From the NCBI RefSeq assembly GCF_000967725.1, contig NZ_JXYE01000002.1:620001-684000 (forward strand): 64,000 nt of DNA, written 5' to 3'. Origin of the DNA: Loktanella sp. S4079. GTDB taxonomy: Bacteria; Pseudomonadota; Alphaproteobacteria; Rhodobacterales; Rhodobacteraceae. The notes under the pieces were generated by a model. That model was not told the DNA's origin. It saw only the letters and a list, made by a program, of their open reading frames with translations, and searched no databases. Every line of letters begins with the position of its first letter. The stretch's first letter is position 1. The translations under genes and the position numbers were made by a program. This document shows, piece after piece, positions 33,849 to 42,271 of this stretch.

Positions 33849-35056
33849 TGAGGCGGGTCGTAATAACCGGGGCGGGTACCGTTAACCCACTAGGTTTTGA
33901 TGTGGCCAGCACGTTCGAAGCATTTCGCGAAGGGCGTTGCGGTATTGGCCCGCTGGAAATCAAAGACGTTGATCGCCTGTCGATCCAGATCGGTGGGCAG
34001 ATCAAGGGCTACGACGAATCTGCGCATTTCAATCGACAACAGCTCGCGCTTTATGATCGGTTTACACAGTTCGCGCTTTTGGCCGCACGTCAGGCGATTG
34101 GAGAATCTGGTCTGACTTTCAGCGGGGAATTGGCAGATCAATCTGGCGTCGTGCTCGGAACATCCGGCGGCGGGCTCAACACCCAAGACGAAAACTATCG
34201 CGCCGTTTATGAGGAAGGTAAGAACCGGGTCCATCCCTTTATCGTTCCGCGATTGATGAACAATGCGGCTGCTAGCCATGTCTCAATCGAATGTAACCTG
34301 CGCGGCCCGACCTTCACTGTGGCGACGGCCTGCGCGTCGTCGAACCATGCCATGGGGCAGGCGTTCAATATGGTCCGCAGCGGCATGTCCAAGGTGATGA
34401 TCACGGGTGGTTCCGAAGCGATGCTGTGTTTCGGCGGTATAAAAGCCTGGGAAGGTCTGCGCGTGATGTCAAAGGATGCCTGCCGCCCATTTTCGGCCAC
34501 CAGAAACGGAATGGTCCAGGGTGAGGGCGCCGCTGTTTTTGTCTTTGAAGATTATGAACACGCCAAGGCCCGCGGTGCAGAAATTATTTGCGAGGTTGTT
34601 GGATTCGCCATGTCATCGGATGCGTCCGACATTGTGACACCTTCAAAACAAGGGGCGGCACGTGCCATTGCCGGTGCGGTGCGCGATGCTGGCGTGTCCT
34701 CGGATCAAGTCGGCTATATTAACGCCCATGGCACAGGAACTGCCGCAAACGACAAGACAGAATGCGCTGCCGTTGCTGATGTCTTTGGGGCGCATGCGGA
34801 TCAACTGATGATCTCGTCCACTAAATCAATGCACGGTCACTTGATTGGTGGGACGGGGGCTGTTGAACTCTTGGCCTGTGTGATGGCAGTGCGGGACGGC
34901 ATCGTTGCGCCGACCATTGGCTACGAAGAACCCGATCCCGAATGTACGTTAGACGTGGTGCCAAATGTCGCCCGCGAAGCAGACGTCGATGTGGCATTGT
35001 CAAATGCCTTCGCTTTTGGTGGCTTGAACGCAGTGATCGCGTTACGCAAATTCTAG
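33848..35056 (+). CDS. Beta-ketoacyl-ACP synthase, FabF/NodE-like
   Basis: A 402-residue condensing enzyme. The active-site triad is complete: C162 in ATACASSNHAMG, H294 in NAHGTGT, and H331 with K326 in KSMHGHLIGGTG. It belongs to the KAS II (FabF-like) group, and resembles the NodE-type partner of a dedicated ACP. The start overlaps the ACP stop by one base. Because a normal fabF is expected elsewhere in the genome, this copy probably makes a special chain. A strong bidirectional terminator follows. Confidence 0.92.
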   Translation: MRRVVITGAGTVNPLGFDVASTFEAFREGRCGIGPLEIKDVDRLSIQIGGQIKGYDESAHFNRQQLALYDRFTQFALLAARQAIGESGLTFSGELADQSGVVLGTSGGGLNTQDENYRAVYEEGKNRVHPFIVPRLMNNAAASHVSIECNLRGPTFTVATACASSNHAMGQAFNMVRSGMSKVMITGGSEAMLCFGGIKAWEGLRVMSKDACRPFSATRNGMVQGEGAAVFVFEDYEHAKARGAEIICEVVGFAMSSDASDIVTPSKQGAARAIAGAVRDAGVSSDQVGYINAHGTGTAANDKTECAAVADVFGAHADQLMISSTKSMHGHLIGGTGAVELLACVMAVRDGIVAPTIGYEEPDPECTLDVVPNVAREADVDVALSNAFAFGGLNAVIALRKF

Positions 35057-35057
35057 G

Positions 35058-35092
35058 GCGCGATACCCGAACGGACTGTCCGGGTATCGCGC
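35058..35092. terminator. Bidirectional terminator between the KAS gene and ialB
   Basis: A perfect 12-bp stem GCGCGATACCCG with CGGGTATCGCGC around an 11-base loop, between two convergent genes. The plus side is followed by TGATTGTTTTATT. Confidence 0.85.
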
Positions 35093-35101
35093 GTGATTGT
35101 T

Positions 35102-35722
35102 TTATTCAGCTGGGCTGACTGATCCTTCGAACCCTGCGGTAAATCCTGTCAAAGACAGTTTCAGCAAGATTTCATTGGATGGATTCGCTGCGTGAACCAA
35201 ACGGACTGTCCCTTCGGCACCACGCTTAAACTGATCGATTTCTGCTTGGGTGAACCCAAGACGGGCGATACAGCCACCTTGGTTGCAAAAACGGAACGGG
35301 TAGCGGCGCGCATTTTGGCCATCAACTGAGAGCGTCAACTGTTCGGTCAAGAGCGTCTCAAGCGGCACGACGACCGTTGCCCCTGCAACGGCTGTTGATC
35401 CTTCGGGAAGACGAAAAAAGTTAAACTCTGCAATCGCATTTCCCTGATCATCGCTGAGCAACTGATACATGTTGCAAGGATCTGCCTCGCCTTCAGGAGC
35501 ACGGATACAGCGCATGGCCCAATCGCCGAACTCTTGCAAAATATAGGCCTGACCAACAGCGGGACCGGCAGGCTGTCCAAGATCAAGATCGCTAGATTGC
35601 TCTTCTTGTTCTTGCGTGGCTTCGGTTTCTGTTTCAGGTGCTTCAACGTCGTCTTGGGCGAATGCTGCGCCCGCGTGTGCGAGCAGGGCGGCCACAACAA
35701 TTGATTTGAATGTACTGCGCAT
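35102..35722 (-). CDS. Invasion-associated locus B (IalB) family protein
   Basis: A 206-residue secreted protein. The signal peptide ends near residue 23 (AFA-QD), followed by an acidic Glu/Thr/Gln-rich linker (residues 24-48), then the IalB domain: FGDWAMRCI with an early Cys, CNMYQLLSD, and the late CNQGGCIARLGF. Four cysteines suggest two disulphides. IalB-family proteins are periplasmic or outer-membrane associated in alphaproteobacteria; their function in free-living bacteria is not known. The ATG at 35722 has an AAAGGACC site; the longer in-frame start lacks a signal peptide at its front. Confidence 0.9.
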   Translation of the reverse strand: MRSTFKSIVVAALLAHAGAAFAQDDVEAPETETEATQEQEEQSSDLDLGQPAGPAVGQAYILQEFGDWAMRCIRAPEGEADPCNMYQLLSDDQGNAIAEFNFFRLPEGSTAVAGATVVVPLETLLTEQLTLSVDGQNARRYPFRFCNQGGCIARLGFTQAEIDQFKRGAEGTVRLVHAANPSNEILLKLSLTGFTAGFEGSVSPAE

Positions 35723-35834
35723 CAGATAGGTCCTTTTGCTTTTGGATTTGCTTAGCACGGGCTTTTCCAGCTGTCAGTGGGGAATGGCGTCGTTGTGGCT
35801 GTGTTTCGCTCACAATTTCGAGGGCGTAAATAGA

Positions 35835-35860
35835 AAAAGGGCCCGTAAAGGAACCCTTTT
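35835..35860 (-). other. Hairpin with T-run in the ialB upstream region
   Basis: AAAAGGG and CCCTTTT form a 7-bp stem with a 12-base loop; on the minus strand a T-rich run (TTTTTCTATTT) follows, so it looks like a terminator. No minus-strand gene ends here. The remaining intergenic space, 35861-36099, shows no ORF or recognisable RNA; a small RNA ending at this hairpin is possible but unsupported. Confidence 0.4.
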
Positions 35861-36099
35861 CCATTTTTCCCTGCCGGACTTGGCCGACTAATTGAAGCAG
35901 AGGTTACGCAATGCGCGTATGGGCGTCAATATCAAATGAGAATTGAGTGACTTAACTGAAATTCATACAAATCCGGCAATCATAGATTGCGGGGAAAATT
36001 ACGCGTTTCAGGGCAGGGATGATGTTCTGCCTGTCTTTGTGCTGGAAACGATGTGGTAAGCCTGTATTTTGATCCCGCAACATATCAAAGGACAGTTGA

Positions 36100-37629
36100 A
36101 TGGCGGATCACATTTTTATCGGCGGCGGTGCCCAAGATTATGGCGAAGCGCAGACTTTGTTGCTGGACAAGGCCAATCGACATGGGCTGATCGCGGGTGC
36201 AACCGGAACCGGTAAGACTGTGACGCTGCAAATCATGGCCGAAGGTTTTTCTGCGGCAGGCGTGCCAGTGTTCTTGTCTGACGTCAAAGGTGATTTGTCG
36301 GGGCTCGCGGCAAGTGGAAGCGAGACATTTAAACTCCACGAAGCTTTTACCAAACGTGCGGAAACCATTGGTTTGGATCTATCGTACGATCAGTTTCCCG
36401 TGACCTTCTGGGATCTCTTTGGTGAGAAAGGGCACCCCATTCGTGCGACAGTCGCCGAAATGGGGCCACTTTTGCTCGCGCGCTTGATGGATTTGACGGA
36501 TGTCCAAGAAGGCGTACTGAACGTCGCCTTCCGTGTGGCCGACGAAGAAGGATTGCCGCTGCTTGATCTCAAGGATCTTCAAGCGCTCTTGGTCTGGGTC
36601 GGGCAAAACGCCCAAGAATTGTCGCTGCGCTACGGAAATGTTGCGTCGTCCTCTGTGGGTGCGATTCAGCGCGAACTCTTGGTGTTGGAAAATCAGGGTG
36701 GGGCGGCGCTGTTCGGTGAACCTGCGTTAGAGCTGTCTGATATGATGCGCACGCGCGAAGGGCGCGGCGAAATCAATATCCTCGCAGCGGATCAATTGAT
36801 GGGCAGCCCGCGGCTTTATGCGACATTCCTTCTGTGGCTACTGTCCGAGCTTTTCGAGGAACTGCCCGAGGTCGGTAACCCGGATAAACCTAAATTGGTG
36901 TTCTTTTTTGACGAGGCCCATCTGCTCTTTGACGGCGCCCCCAAAGCGCTGGTTGATAAGGTCGAACAAGTCGCGCGGTTGATCCGTTCTAAAGGTGTTG
37001 GCGTCTATTTTGTGACCCAGAACCCCGGCGATATCCCCGAGGATGTCTTGGGGCAGCTTGGCAATCGCGTGCAACACGCGTTGCGTGCCTTTACCGCCAA
37101 AGATCGCAAAGAGCTGAAGACCGCTGCAGAAACCTACCGTGACAATCCTGCGTTCGATACTGCCGAAGCGATCCAAGAAGTAGGCACAGGCGAGGCGGTG
37201 ACCTCGTTTCTGGATCGCAAGGGAATTCCCCAAGTCGTGCAGCGTACATTGATCCGCCCACCCTCATCGCAATTGGGACCGATCACAGACGCAGAGCGCA
37301 AAGCGGTGATGGCCGCCTCTGCAATGGCCGGAAAATATGACACGCCACTTGATCGCGAAAGTGCACATGAGATTTTGGCGAAAAAAGCTGAGGCAGCAGC
37401 AAAAGAAGCCGCTGAAGCAGAAGCCGCTGAGGCTGAAGCTGAAGAGCGTGAGCGCGAGTTCAAAAACGCGCGCCGCTACGATGGGGGCGAGAGCCGTTCG
37501 CGTTCACGGCGTTCGTCTGGTGGGGGCTTTGGCGGTGCGCTCGCATCTGTCGTTGCCAAAGAGCTAAAGGGCACCACCGGTCGCCGCATTGTGCGCGGCA
37601 TTCTGGGAAGTCTGTTTAAGGCGCGCTGA
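36100..37629 (+). CDS. HerA-like ATPase, DUF853 (YjgR) family
   Basis: A 509-residue FtsK/HerA-type ATPase. Walker A is GATGTGKT at residues 33-40; Walker B is [11 protein letters not shown]; the arginine-rich sensor region follows with [29 protein letters not shown] long Ala/Glu coiled stretch (about residues 425-460) and an Arg/Ser-rich tail end the protein. The gene stands alone, without the NurA, SIR2 or MBL partners of HerA defence or repair systems, so it is the common house-keeping YjgR type, whose role is unknown. A palindromic repeat follows the stop. Confidence 0.92.
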   Translation: MADHIFIGGGAQDYGEAQTLLLDKANRHGLIAGATGTGKTVTLQIMAEGFSAAGVPVFLSDVKGDLSGLAASGSETFKLHEAFTKRAETIGLDLSYDQFPVTFWDLFGEKGHPIRATVAEMGPLLLARLMDLTDVQEGVLNVAFRVADEEGLPLLDLKDLQALLVWVGQNAQELSLRYGNVASSSVGAIQRELLVLENQGGAALFGEPALELSDMMRTREGRGEINILAADQLMGSPRLYATFLLWLLSELFEELPEVGNPDKPKLVFFFDEAHLLFDGAPKALVDKVEQVARLIRSKGVGVYFVTQNPGDIPEDVLGQLGNRVQHALRAFTAKDRKELKTAAETYRDNPAFDTAEAIQEVGTGEAVTSFLDRKGIPQVVQRTLIRPPSSQLGPITDAERKAVMAASAMAGKYDTPLDRESAHEILAKKAEAAAKEAAEAEAAEAEAEEREREFKNARRYDGGESRSRSRRSSGGGFGGALASVVAKELKGTTGRRIVRGILGSLFKAR

Positions 37630-37634
37630 TCGAC

Positions 37635-37660
37635 GTAGGGTGGATTTAAATCCACCCTAC
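37635..37660. repeat. 26-bp palindromic repeat, copy 2
   Basis: GTAGGGTGGATTT-AAATCCACCCTAC, a perfect palindrome with the same outer arm GTAGGGTGGAT as the copy at 11888-11913. It lies between convergent genes, 5 bases after the HerA-like stop and just before the CorC-like stop, so it may act as a two-way terminator. Confidence 0.8.
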
Positions 37661-37661
37661 C

Positions 37662-38957
37662 TTAGAGCTGCCGGATCTTAAGCGTTGCGATTCGATTTTC
37701 CTCTTTCTTGAGAACTTCAAATCTAAACCCGTGGAAGGAAAATACCTGTCCTTCGACGGGGATCATCTGCGCCTCGTGAATCACCAGGCCCGCCACGGTG
37801 TTGGCCTCATCATCAGGCAAAGACCAATCATGCGCGCGGTTAAGGTCACGGATCGTCATGCCGCCATCCACGATAAAGGCGCCATCGGCAGTGGCCTCAA
37901 TCAAGTCTTCTTCGTGATCATCAAACTCATCAGCGATTTCGCCGACGATCTCTTCTAGAATATCTTCAAGTGTAATGAGCCCCTGCAAACCGCCGTATTC
38001 GTCCACGACCAGTGCAAAATGCGTCTGACGTTTCAGGAAGTTCCGCATCTGGTCGTCCAGCGTTGTTGTCTCGGGGACAAAATACGCAGGCATCGCAACT
38101 TTCATAACATCAAAGGCTGCAAGGCCCTGTGCGTCAGAGCCTGCGAGTAGTTTATGCATCGCGCGCAGCAAATCTTTGGCGTGAATGACACCAACGATGT
38201 TTTCTTGATCGCCTTGATACAGCGGTAGGCGCGTATGCGGACTATCGAGAATTTGCGTAAGGATATCCTGCGGGGGCAAATCCGCATCAACCATCTGAAT
38301 GCTTGATCGATGAAGCATAATTTCCTCGACCGCGCGCTCATTCAGGTCAAGTGCGCCAAGAATCCGATCGCGGTCTTCTTTTTCGACAATCCCCTCAGAG
38401 TGGCCAAGTTGCAGCGCACCAGCGATTTCTTCACGCACGGCAAGAATATTGCTGTCCGGGTCAGTGCGTACCCCAAACAGATACAATACGCCGCGCACCA
38501 AATAGCGGACTGCGGACACCATGGGCGAAAACACCAAGACGACCAGTGCAATTGGTCCTGCGACCTTTGAGGCGACTTCTTCGGGGTAGGTGATTGCAAA
38601 TGTCTTGGGCAGCACCTCTGCAAAGATCAACACCAACAAAGTCATGATCAGCGTGGCTGCGGCAACGCCGTTTTGTCCAAAGATTTTGGTCAAAAGCGCC
38701 GTAGCCAATGAGGTCGCCAGAATGTTGACGACGTTGTTGCCCAGCAAAACAGACCCGATCAGGCGCTCGCTATCCTCAGTGACATTCAGTGCGGTTTCCG
38801 CGCCTTTGGACCCTTTGTCCGCAGCAGAGCGCAATTTTCCGCGAGAGGCAGCAGTCAGCGCCGTTTCAGAGCCAGAGAAAAATCCGGAGAGGATCAACAG
38901 GATAAGGATCGCGCCTGCTGTAATCCAAAAGGTCGCGTCAGAAGTCAGGGTTTCCAT
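37662..38957 (-). CDS. CNNM/CorC-like (HlyC/CorC family) protein
   Basis: A 431-residue protein: an N-terminal membrane domain (DUF21/CNNM) with SGFFSGSETALTAASRGKL and three or four hydrophobic segments, then two CBS domains (TRLPLYQGDQENIVGVIHAKD and FALVVDEYGGLQGLITLEDI) and a C-terminal CorC_HlyC domain (DGGMTIRDLNRAHDW). Family members take part in magnesium or cobalt export. The start overlaps the xerD stop (TAATG), so it is the last gene of a minus-strand operon from a small membrane protein through xerD. Confidence 0.93.
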   Translation of the reverse strand: METLTSDATFWITAGAILILLILSGFFSGSETALTAASRGKLRSAADKGSKGAETALNVTEDSERLIGSVLLGNNVVNILATSLATALLTKIFGQNGVAAATLIMTLLVLIFAEVLPKTFAITYPEEVASKVAGPIALVVLVFSPMVSAVRYLVRGVLYLFGVRTDPDSNILAVREEIAGALQLGHSEGIVEKEDRDRILGALDLNERAVEEIMLHRSSIQMVDADLPPQDILTQILDSPHTRLPLYQGDQENIVGVIHAKDLLRAMHKLLAGSDAQGLAAFDVMKVAMPAYFVPETTTLDDQMRNFLKRQTHFALVVDEYGGLQGLITLEDILEEIVGEIADEFDDHEEDLIEATADGAFIVDGGMTIRDLNRAHDWSLPDDEANTVAGLVIHEAQMIPVEGQVFSFHGFRFEVLKKEENRIATLKIRQL

Positions 38958-39907
38958 TAGGGTCTTTCGGGTTTGCTCTTTTTGGCGAGCGGATGATGTT
39001 CTAGCACAAGCTCTTTTAGTCGTTCATCAAGAACATGTGTATAGATTTCTGTTGTTGCAACGTCAGCGTGCCCCAGCATGGTTTGGATCGAGCGTAAATC
39101 CGCCCCACCAGCAAGAAGATGCGTCGCAAAGGCATGGCGCAAGGTGTGTGGGGTGACCTTGTCTGGGGAAACGCCTCCTGCGATGGCGAACTCTTTGATT
39201 AACCCAAAGAACCGATGGCGCGTGAGGTGCCCCAGCTTACCGCGTGATGGAAAGAGGAAAGGCGAGGCGGGTTTGCCTTTTTCTCTTGCTTTCTCTTCGA
39301 GTTCGTCGCGGCTCAAGAGATACGCCTCAAGCGCTGCACGCGCTGGCGGAGAAAGCGGGACAAGTCGTTCCTTGCCACCTTTGCCGCGTACCAAGAGCAT
39401 CCTTGGATCACCGCGCGCCGCGACAACTGGCAGGCTTACCAGTTCAGTCACGCGCATGCCCGTCGCATAAAGCAATTCCATCAGGCAAGTATTGCGCAGC
39501 GCTTCTCGCGGGGAGGAACGCGCGGCAGCAAGCAACCTGTCCACTTCTGCGATATCGAGCGTTTTGGGCAGCCGTTTTGCCCGGCCCGGACCTTTGATCT
39601 GGATAGCCGGATTATCGTCGCGCCAGCCTTCTTCAAATGCGAAACGATAAAGTTGCTTGATCGCAGACAATCTGCGCGCGCGCGTCGCTTGCGATAATCC
39701 TTCATTCTCGGCATCGATCAAAAAGCCTTCGATGTGGTCGCGCGTGGCGTCAGAAAAGTGAAAGTCTTGATCCGAGAGCCACTCGGCAAATTTTTGCAGG
39801 TCGCGTGCATAGGCAAGCTGCGTGTTTGTTGCTGCGTCTAGCTCTGCAGCTTGGGCCTCTAGGAACGATTGGATCCAATTTTGCATGGGTGCATGTGTGG
39901 CGGTCAC
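38957..39907 (-). CDS. xerD: Site-specific tyrosine recombinase XerD
   Basis: A 316-residue recombinase resolving chromosome dimers at dif with XerC and FtsK. The N-terminal core-binding domain is followed by the catalytic residues R152 (ATGMRVTEL), K near 179, H254 and R257 (HTLRHAFATHLL), H280 (MLGHAD) and Y289 (EIYTHV). All are intact. A GTG start at 39907 overlaps the upstream gene's stop; an ATG seven codons in (MQNWIQSF) is an alternative. Genomic setting, with core genes on both sides, supports house-keeping XerD and not a mobile integrase. Confidence 0.94.
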   Translation of the reverse strand: MTATHAPMQNWIQSFLEAQAAELDAATNTQLAYARDLQKFAEWLSDQDFHFSDATRDHIEGFLIDAENEGLSQATRARRLSAIKQLYRFAFEEGWRDDNPAIQIKGPGRAKRLPKTLDIAEVDRLLAAARSSPREALRNTCLMELLYATGMRVTELVSLPVVAARGDPRMLLVRGKGGKERLVPLSPPARAALEAYLLSRDELEEKAREKGKPASPFLFPSRGKLGHLTRHRFFGLIKEFAIAGGVSPDKVTPHTLRHAFATHLLAGGADLRSIQTMLGHADVATTEIYTHVLDERLKELVLEHHPLAKKSKPERP

Positions 39908-41430
39908 GGTGTGCGTTCCAAGATCATCACTTGTAGGGCAGCGCGGCGCGCTACATCTTCTAACCCGACCGACCGCATAAAGGCCAAGGCATCGGTCAGC
40001 GACCCAAAGTCGCCCGCATATCCAGCATTGAATATTGCAATAGCCCGCAAGAGCGCTTCGCCAAGTTTTCCATCACGGGCTAAATCACGTAGGACCGCTG
40101 GTGGTGGTGCTCCGTTAAAACCAGACTGAATTGCCAGGGCAATCGGAGAGTTGACCGCGACCTCTTGGGGGCGGCCACGCGCGAGCGCGAGTAAGAACGG
40201 ATCGTAACGGCTGTCAGCGGCGCGCAGGGCAACAGATTCGTAATTCGGAGAGAGCAGGCCAATCGTGATCGCATCCAATTGCGCCTGGCCATTAAGGTCG
40301 AGGTCCAACAGGGCCGGGGCGTAGCTCTTGGCGAATTGAATTTCGGTTCGGGCCTGTTTCATCGCCTGCCAAGCAGCAGGCAAAACGCGTGCAATTTCAG
40401 ACGTGTCGCCGTTTGAGATTGCCCGATCAAATCGCTGCACCGCCGTCGCGCGGTCCCAGATCCCGCCTGATGCGGCGGGGGTGTGAGCCGTGTAGAAGCC
40501 TTGCAAAACGTTTTCAGATACCGCGCCATGACGGGCCAAACGCTCGGCCGCCTCAAGTTGCGGTTTCCAACCAACGGTGGGCCGCAAATCTGCATGGGCA
40601 AACGCGAGTGGCAGGCTGTCAGTGACCAATCCTTCGCCGATGGCCTCGTGGATGCGAAACATCAGCGGGCTGATGCGTTCGGGGGGATCAAGCGGCGGTT
40701 CGCCCTCAAATAGCTCCGGGTCAAGAAACCTTGTGAGCAAGGTCTCTTCGGCGGGGCTAATATCCCCAAGAACACGGTGAGTGTTTAACGTCAGCGCCGC
40801 GGTTGCCCAATCGCCGTTTCGTGCCAGACAAAATACGCGGGCAGGGTAGGTCGGTGCGATAGAGGGTTTGTCGCGCATCACGTCGCAGGCATCATCCTCT
40901 GTCCCAGTGAGAAGTGCCACATCAAACCAACGGCGGAACAACGCGGGCGTATCAGGTTCGGCCTGTTCGATAAGCGCCTTGGCCGGTTCGATCGCGGCCA
41001 TATCAAGCAGTTTATCGACGCGTGCTAAAAACATCTGCCCAGAGGCGCTTGCATTGAGTGGCGCGTCCGCCTCGGCAAGGATCAAAACCTTTAGGAAATC
41101 TTGGATTGCGGGCAGGCCATCTATTCGTTCGGCCGCCAAAAGCGCGACAAGCGTGTCCTCTTGACTGGCCGCCCAAAGCGATCTGGGTAGGCCTGTTACA
41201 GACGTGGGGAGCAATCCAACCGGGTCTTTGGACGGTTGTTCAAGTGGCGTAACGCTGACATGTGGAGAAAGCGCGCCGGTAGTGATTGGTGGCTCTGGTT
41301 GGGCGATTGCAGGCTCTACACTGCGCGACAACCAATCAATAGCCGACAAAGGTTCACCCTCTGCCAAGGCAGAAGTTCCTAGCACACTACAAATCAGAGC
41401 AGCCCGCTTAGTTTGTTTCCAGCGTAACAG
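39904..41430 (-). CDS. Secreted helical-repeat protein, unknown function
   Basis: A long Ala/Leu/Pro-rich protein that looks all-helical, with repeated units of the TPR/Sel1 sort by eye. Starting at the first conventional codon (GTG, 41385) it has 493 residues but only the tail of a signal peptide. In frame just upstream is LRWKQTKRAALICSVLGTSALAEGE, a convincing full signal sequence whose only start candidate after a TAA is the CTG at 41430. I therefore extend it to 41430, with the start uncertain. It overlaps the end of the 50-residue membrane protein gene and its own stop overlaps the xerD start. I do not recognise a named family. Confidence 0.7.
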   Translation of the reverse strand: MLRWKQTKRAALICSVLGTSALAEGEPLSAIDWLSRSVEPAIAQPEPPITTGALSPHVSVTPLEQPSKDPVGLLPTSVTGLPRSLWAASQEDTLVALLAAERIDGLPAIQDFLKVLILAEADAPLNASASGQMFLARVDKLLDMAAIEPAKALIEQAEPDTPALFRRWFDVALLTGTEDDACDVMRDKPSIAPTYPARVFCLARNGDWATAALTLNTHRVLGDISPAEETLLTRFLDPELFEGEPPLDPPERISPLMFRIHEAIGEGLVTDSLPLAFAHADLRPTVGWKPQLEAAERLARHGAVSENVLQGFYTAHTPAASGGIWDRATAVQRFDRAISNGDTSEIARVLPAAWQAMKQARTEIQFAKSYAPALLDLDLNGQAQLDAITIGLLSPNYESVALRAADSRYDPFLLALARGRPQEVAVNSPIALAIQSGFNGAPPPAVLRDLARDGKLGEALLRAIAIFNAGYAGDFGSLTDALAFMRSVGLEDVARRAALQVMILERTP

Positions 41431-41560
41431 GGCGTGTTACCTCACTTGAAGGAGCGGCGAAATCAGCCGGAAAGAAAATCGGTCCGATATAGGCAAAGGC
41501 TATTAAACCCAGAGCCGCCAATACGATTAAAAACAATAGTGCCTTGATGAGCCGCAACAT
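41408..41560 (-). CDS. 50-residue single-pass membrane protein
   Basis: MLRLIKALLFLIVLAALGLI, then AFAYIGPIFFPADFAAPSSE and a short tail ending VTLETN. One membrane helix (residues 4-26) precedes a short proline-containing periplasmic tail. It has a ribosome site (GGAAGA) and its 3' end overlaps the next gene, and it keeps good codon structure, all of which support a real gene. It opens the operon with the secreted unknown, xerD and the CorC-like gene. Function unknown. Confidence 0.75.
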   Translation of the reverse strand: MLRLIKALLFLIVLAALGLIAFAYIGPIFFPADFAAPSSEVTRPVTLETN

Positions 41561-41713
41561 TCTTCCTGCCCCGTTTCTCTTTTTCTGCCTCAGTATGTGG
41601 TCTTATTGCCCGCTTATGAAGTGTTTATATATGGCCTTTTCCGCAAGATCACGGCATTCATGCATTAAATTTACGTGAGGCGGCAAAATGCCGAAAGTCG
41701 GGGGGCAAGACAA

Positions 41714-42271
41714 ATGACAGACGGACCGGATTATCAACTGCATCGCACAGTTGTGTTGGTGGGGATGATGGGGTCCGGAAAATCTGCCATTGGTCGTGCA
41801 CTTGCGGAACGATTGGGCGTGCCGTTTGTCGATAGTGATGCCGCAATCGAGGCTGCCGCCGCGCAATCCATTGCTGAGATTTTTGAACGTGACGGTGAGG
41901 CATTCTTCCGAGAACGTGAGGCTGAAGTGCTACGACGCTTACTTTCAGGGCCGCCGGGGATTGTTTCAACCGGGGGTGGCGCATTCTTGGCCGCAAGGAA
42001 TCGGGATTTGATCCAAGATATGGGTGTTGCCCTCTGGTTAGACGCAGATATCGACACCCTGTGGGAGCGCGTCCGCCACAAAGATACACGCCCATTGCTA
42101 CGCACACCCGACCCCAAAGCGACGCTGACACATATTTTTCAGGAACGTCGCCCGATCTACGAACATGCTGGCGTCCAACTCAAGGTCGCACGTGATGCCA
42201 GTATTGATGAAACCACCGAGAGCGCGCTTGAGGCGCTCGCGAACCGTCCTGATATCTTGGAGGCTGCATAA
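41714..42271 (+). CDS. aroK: Shikimate kinase
   Basis: A 185-residue kinase of the chorismate pathway, phosphorylating shikimate at O3. P-loop GMMGSGKS is at residues 17-24; DSDAAIEAAAAQSIAEIF and GEAFFREREAEVL carry the shikimate-binding residues, and STGGGAF follows. I start at the ATG at 41714, after which the family length fits; an earlier in-frame start adds a 13-residue extension without family character. aroB begins directly after its stop. Confidence 0.95.
   Translation: MTDGPDYQLHRTVVLVGMMGSGKSAIGRALAERLGVPFVDSDAAIEAAAAQSIAEIFERDGEAFFREREAEVLRRLLSGPPGIVSTGGGAFLAARNRDLIQDMGVALWLDADIDTLWERVRHKDTRPLLRTPDPKATLTHIFQERRPIYEHAGVQLKVARDASIDETTESALEALANRPDILEAA

Noticed and set aside
36100..37629. 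HerA-like ATPase as part of an antiphage or repair system
   Set aside because: The protein is the stand-alone DUF853/YjgR type and has no NurA, SIR2, nuclease or methylase neighbour; flanks are house-keeping genes.
38957..39907. Tyrosine recombinase as sign of a mobile element
   Set aside because: Sequence and core-gene setting match chromosomal XerD, and there are no attachment repeats or cargo genes.
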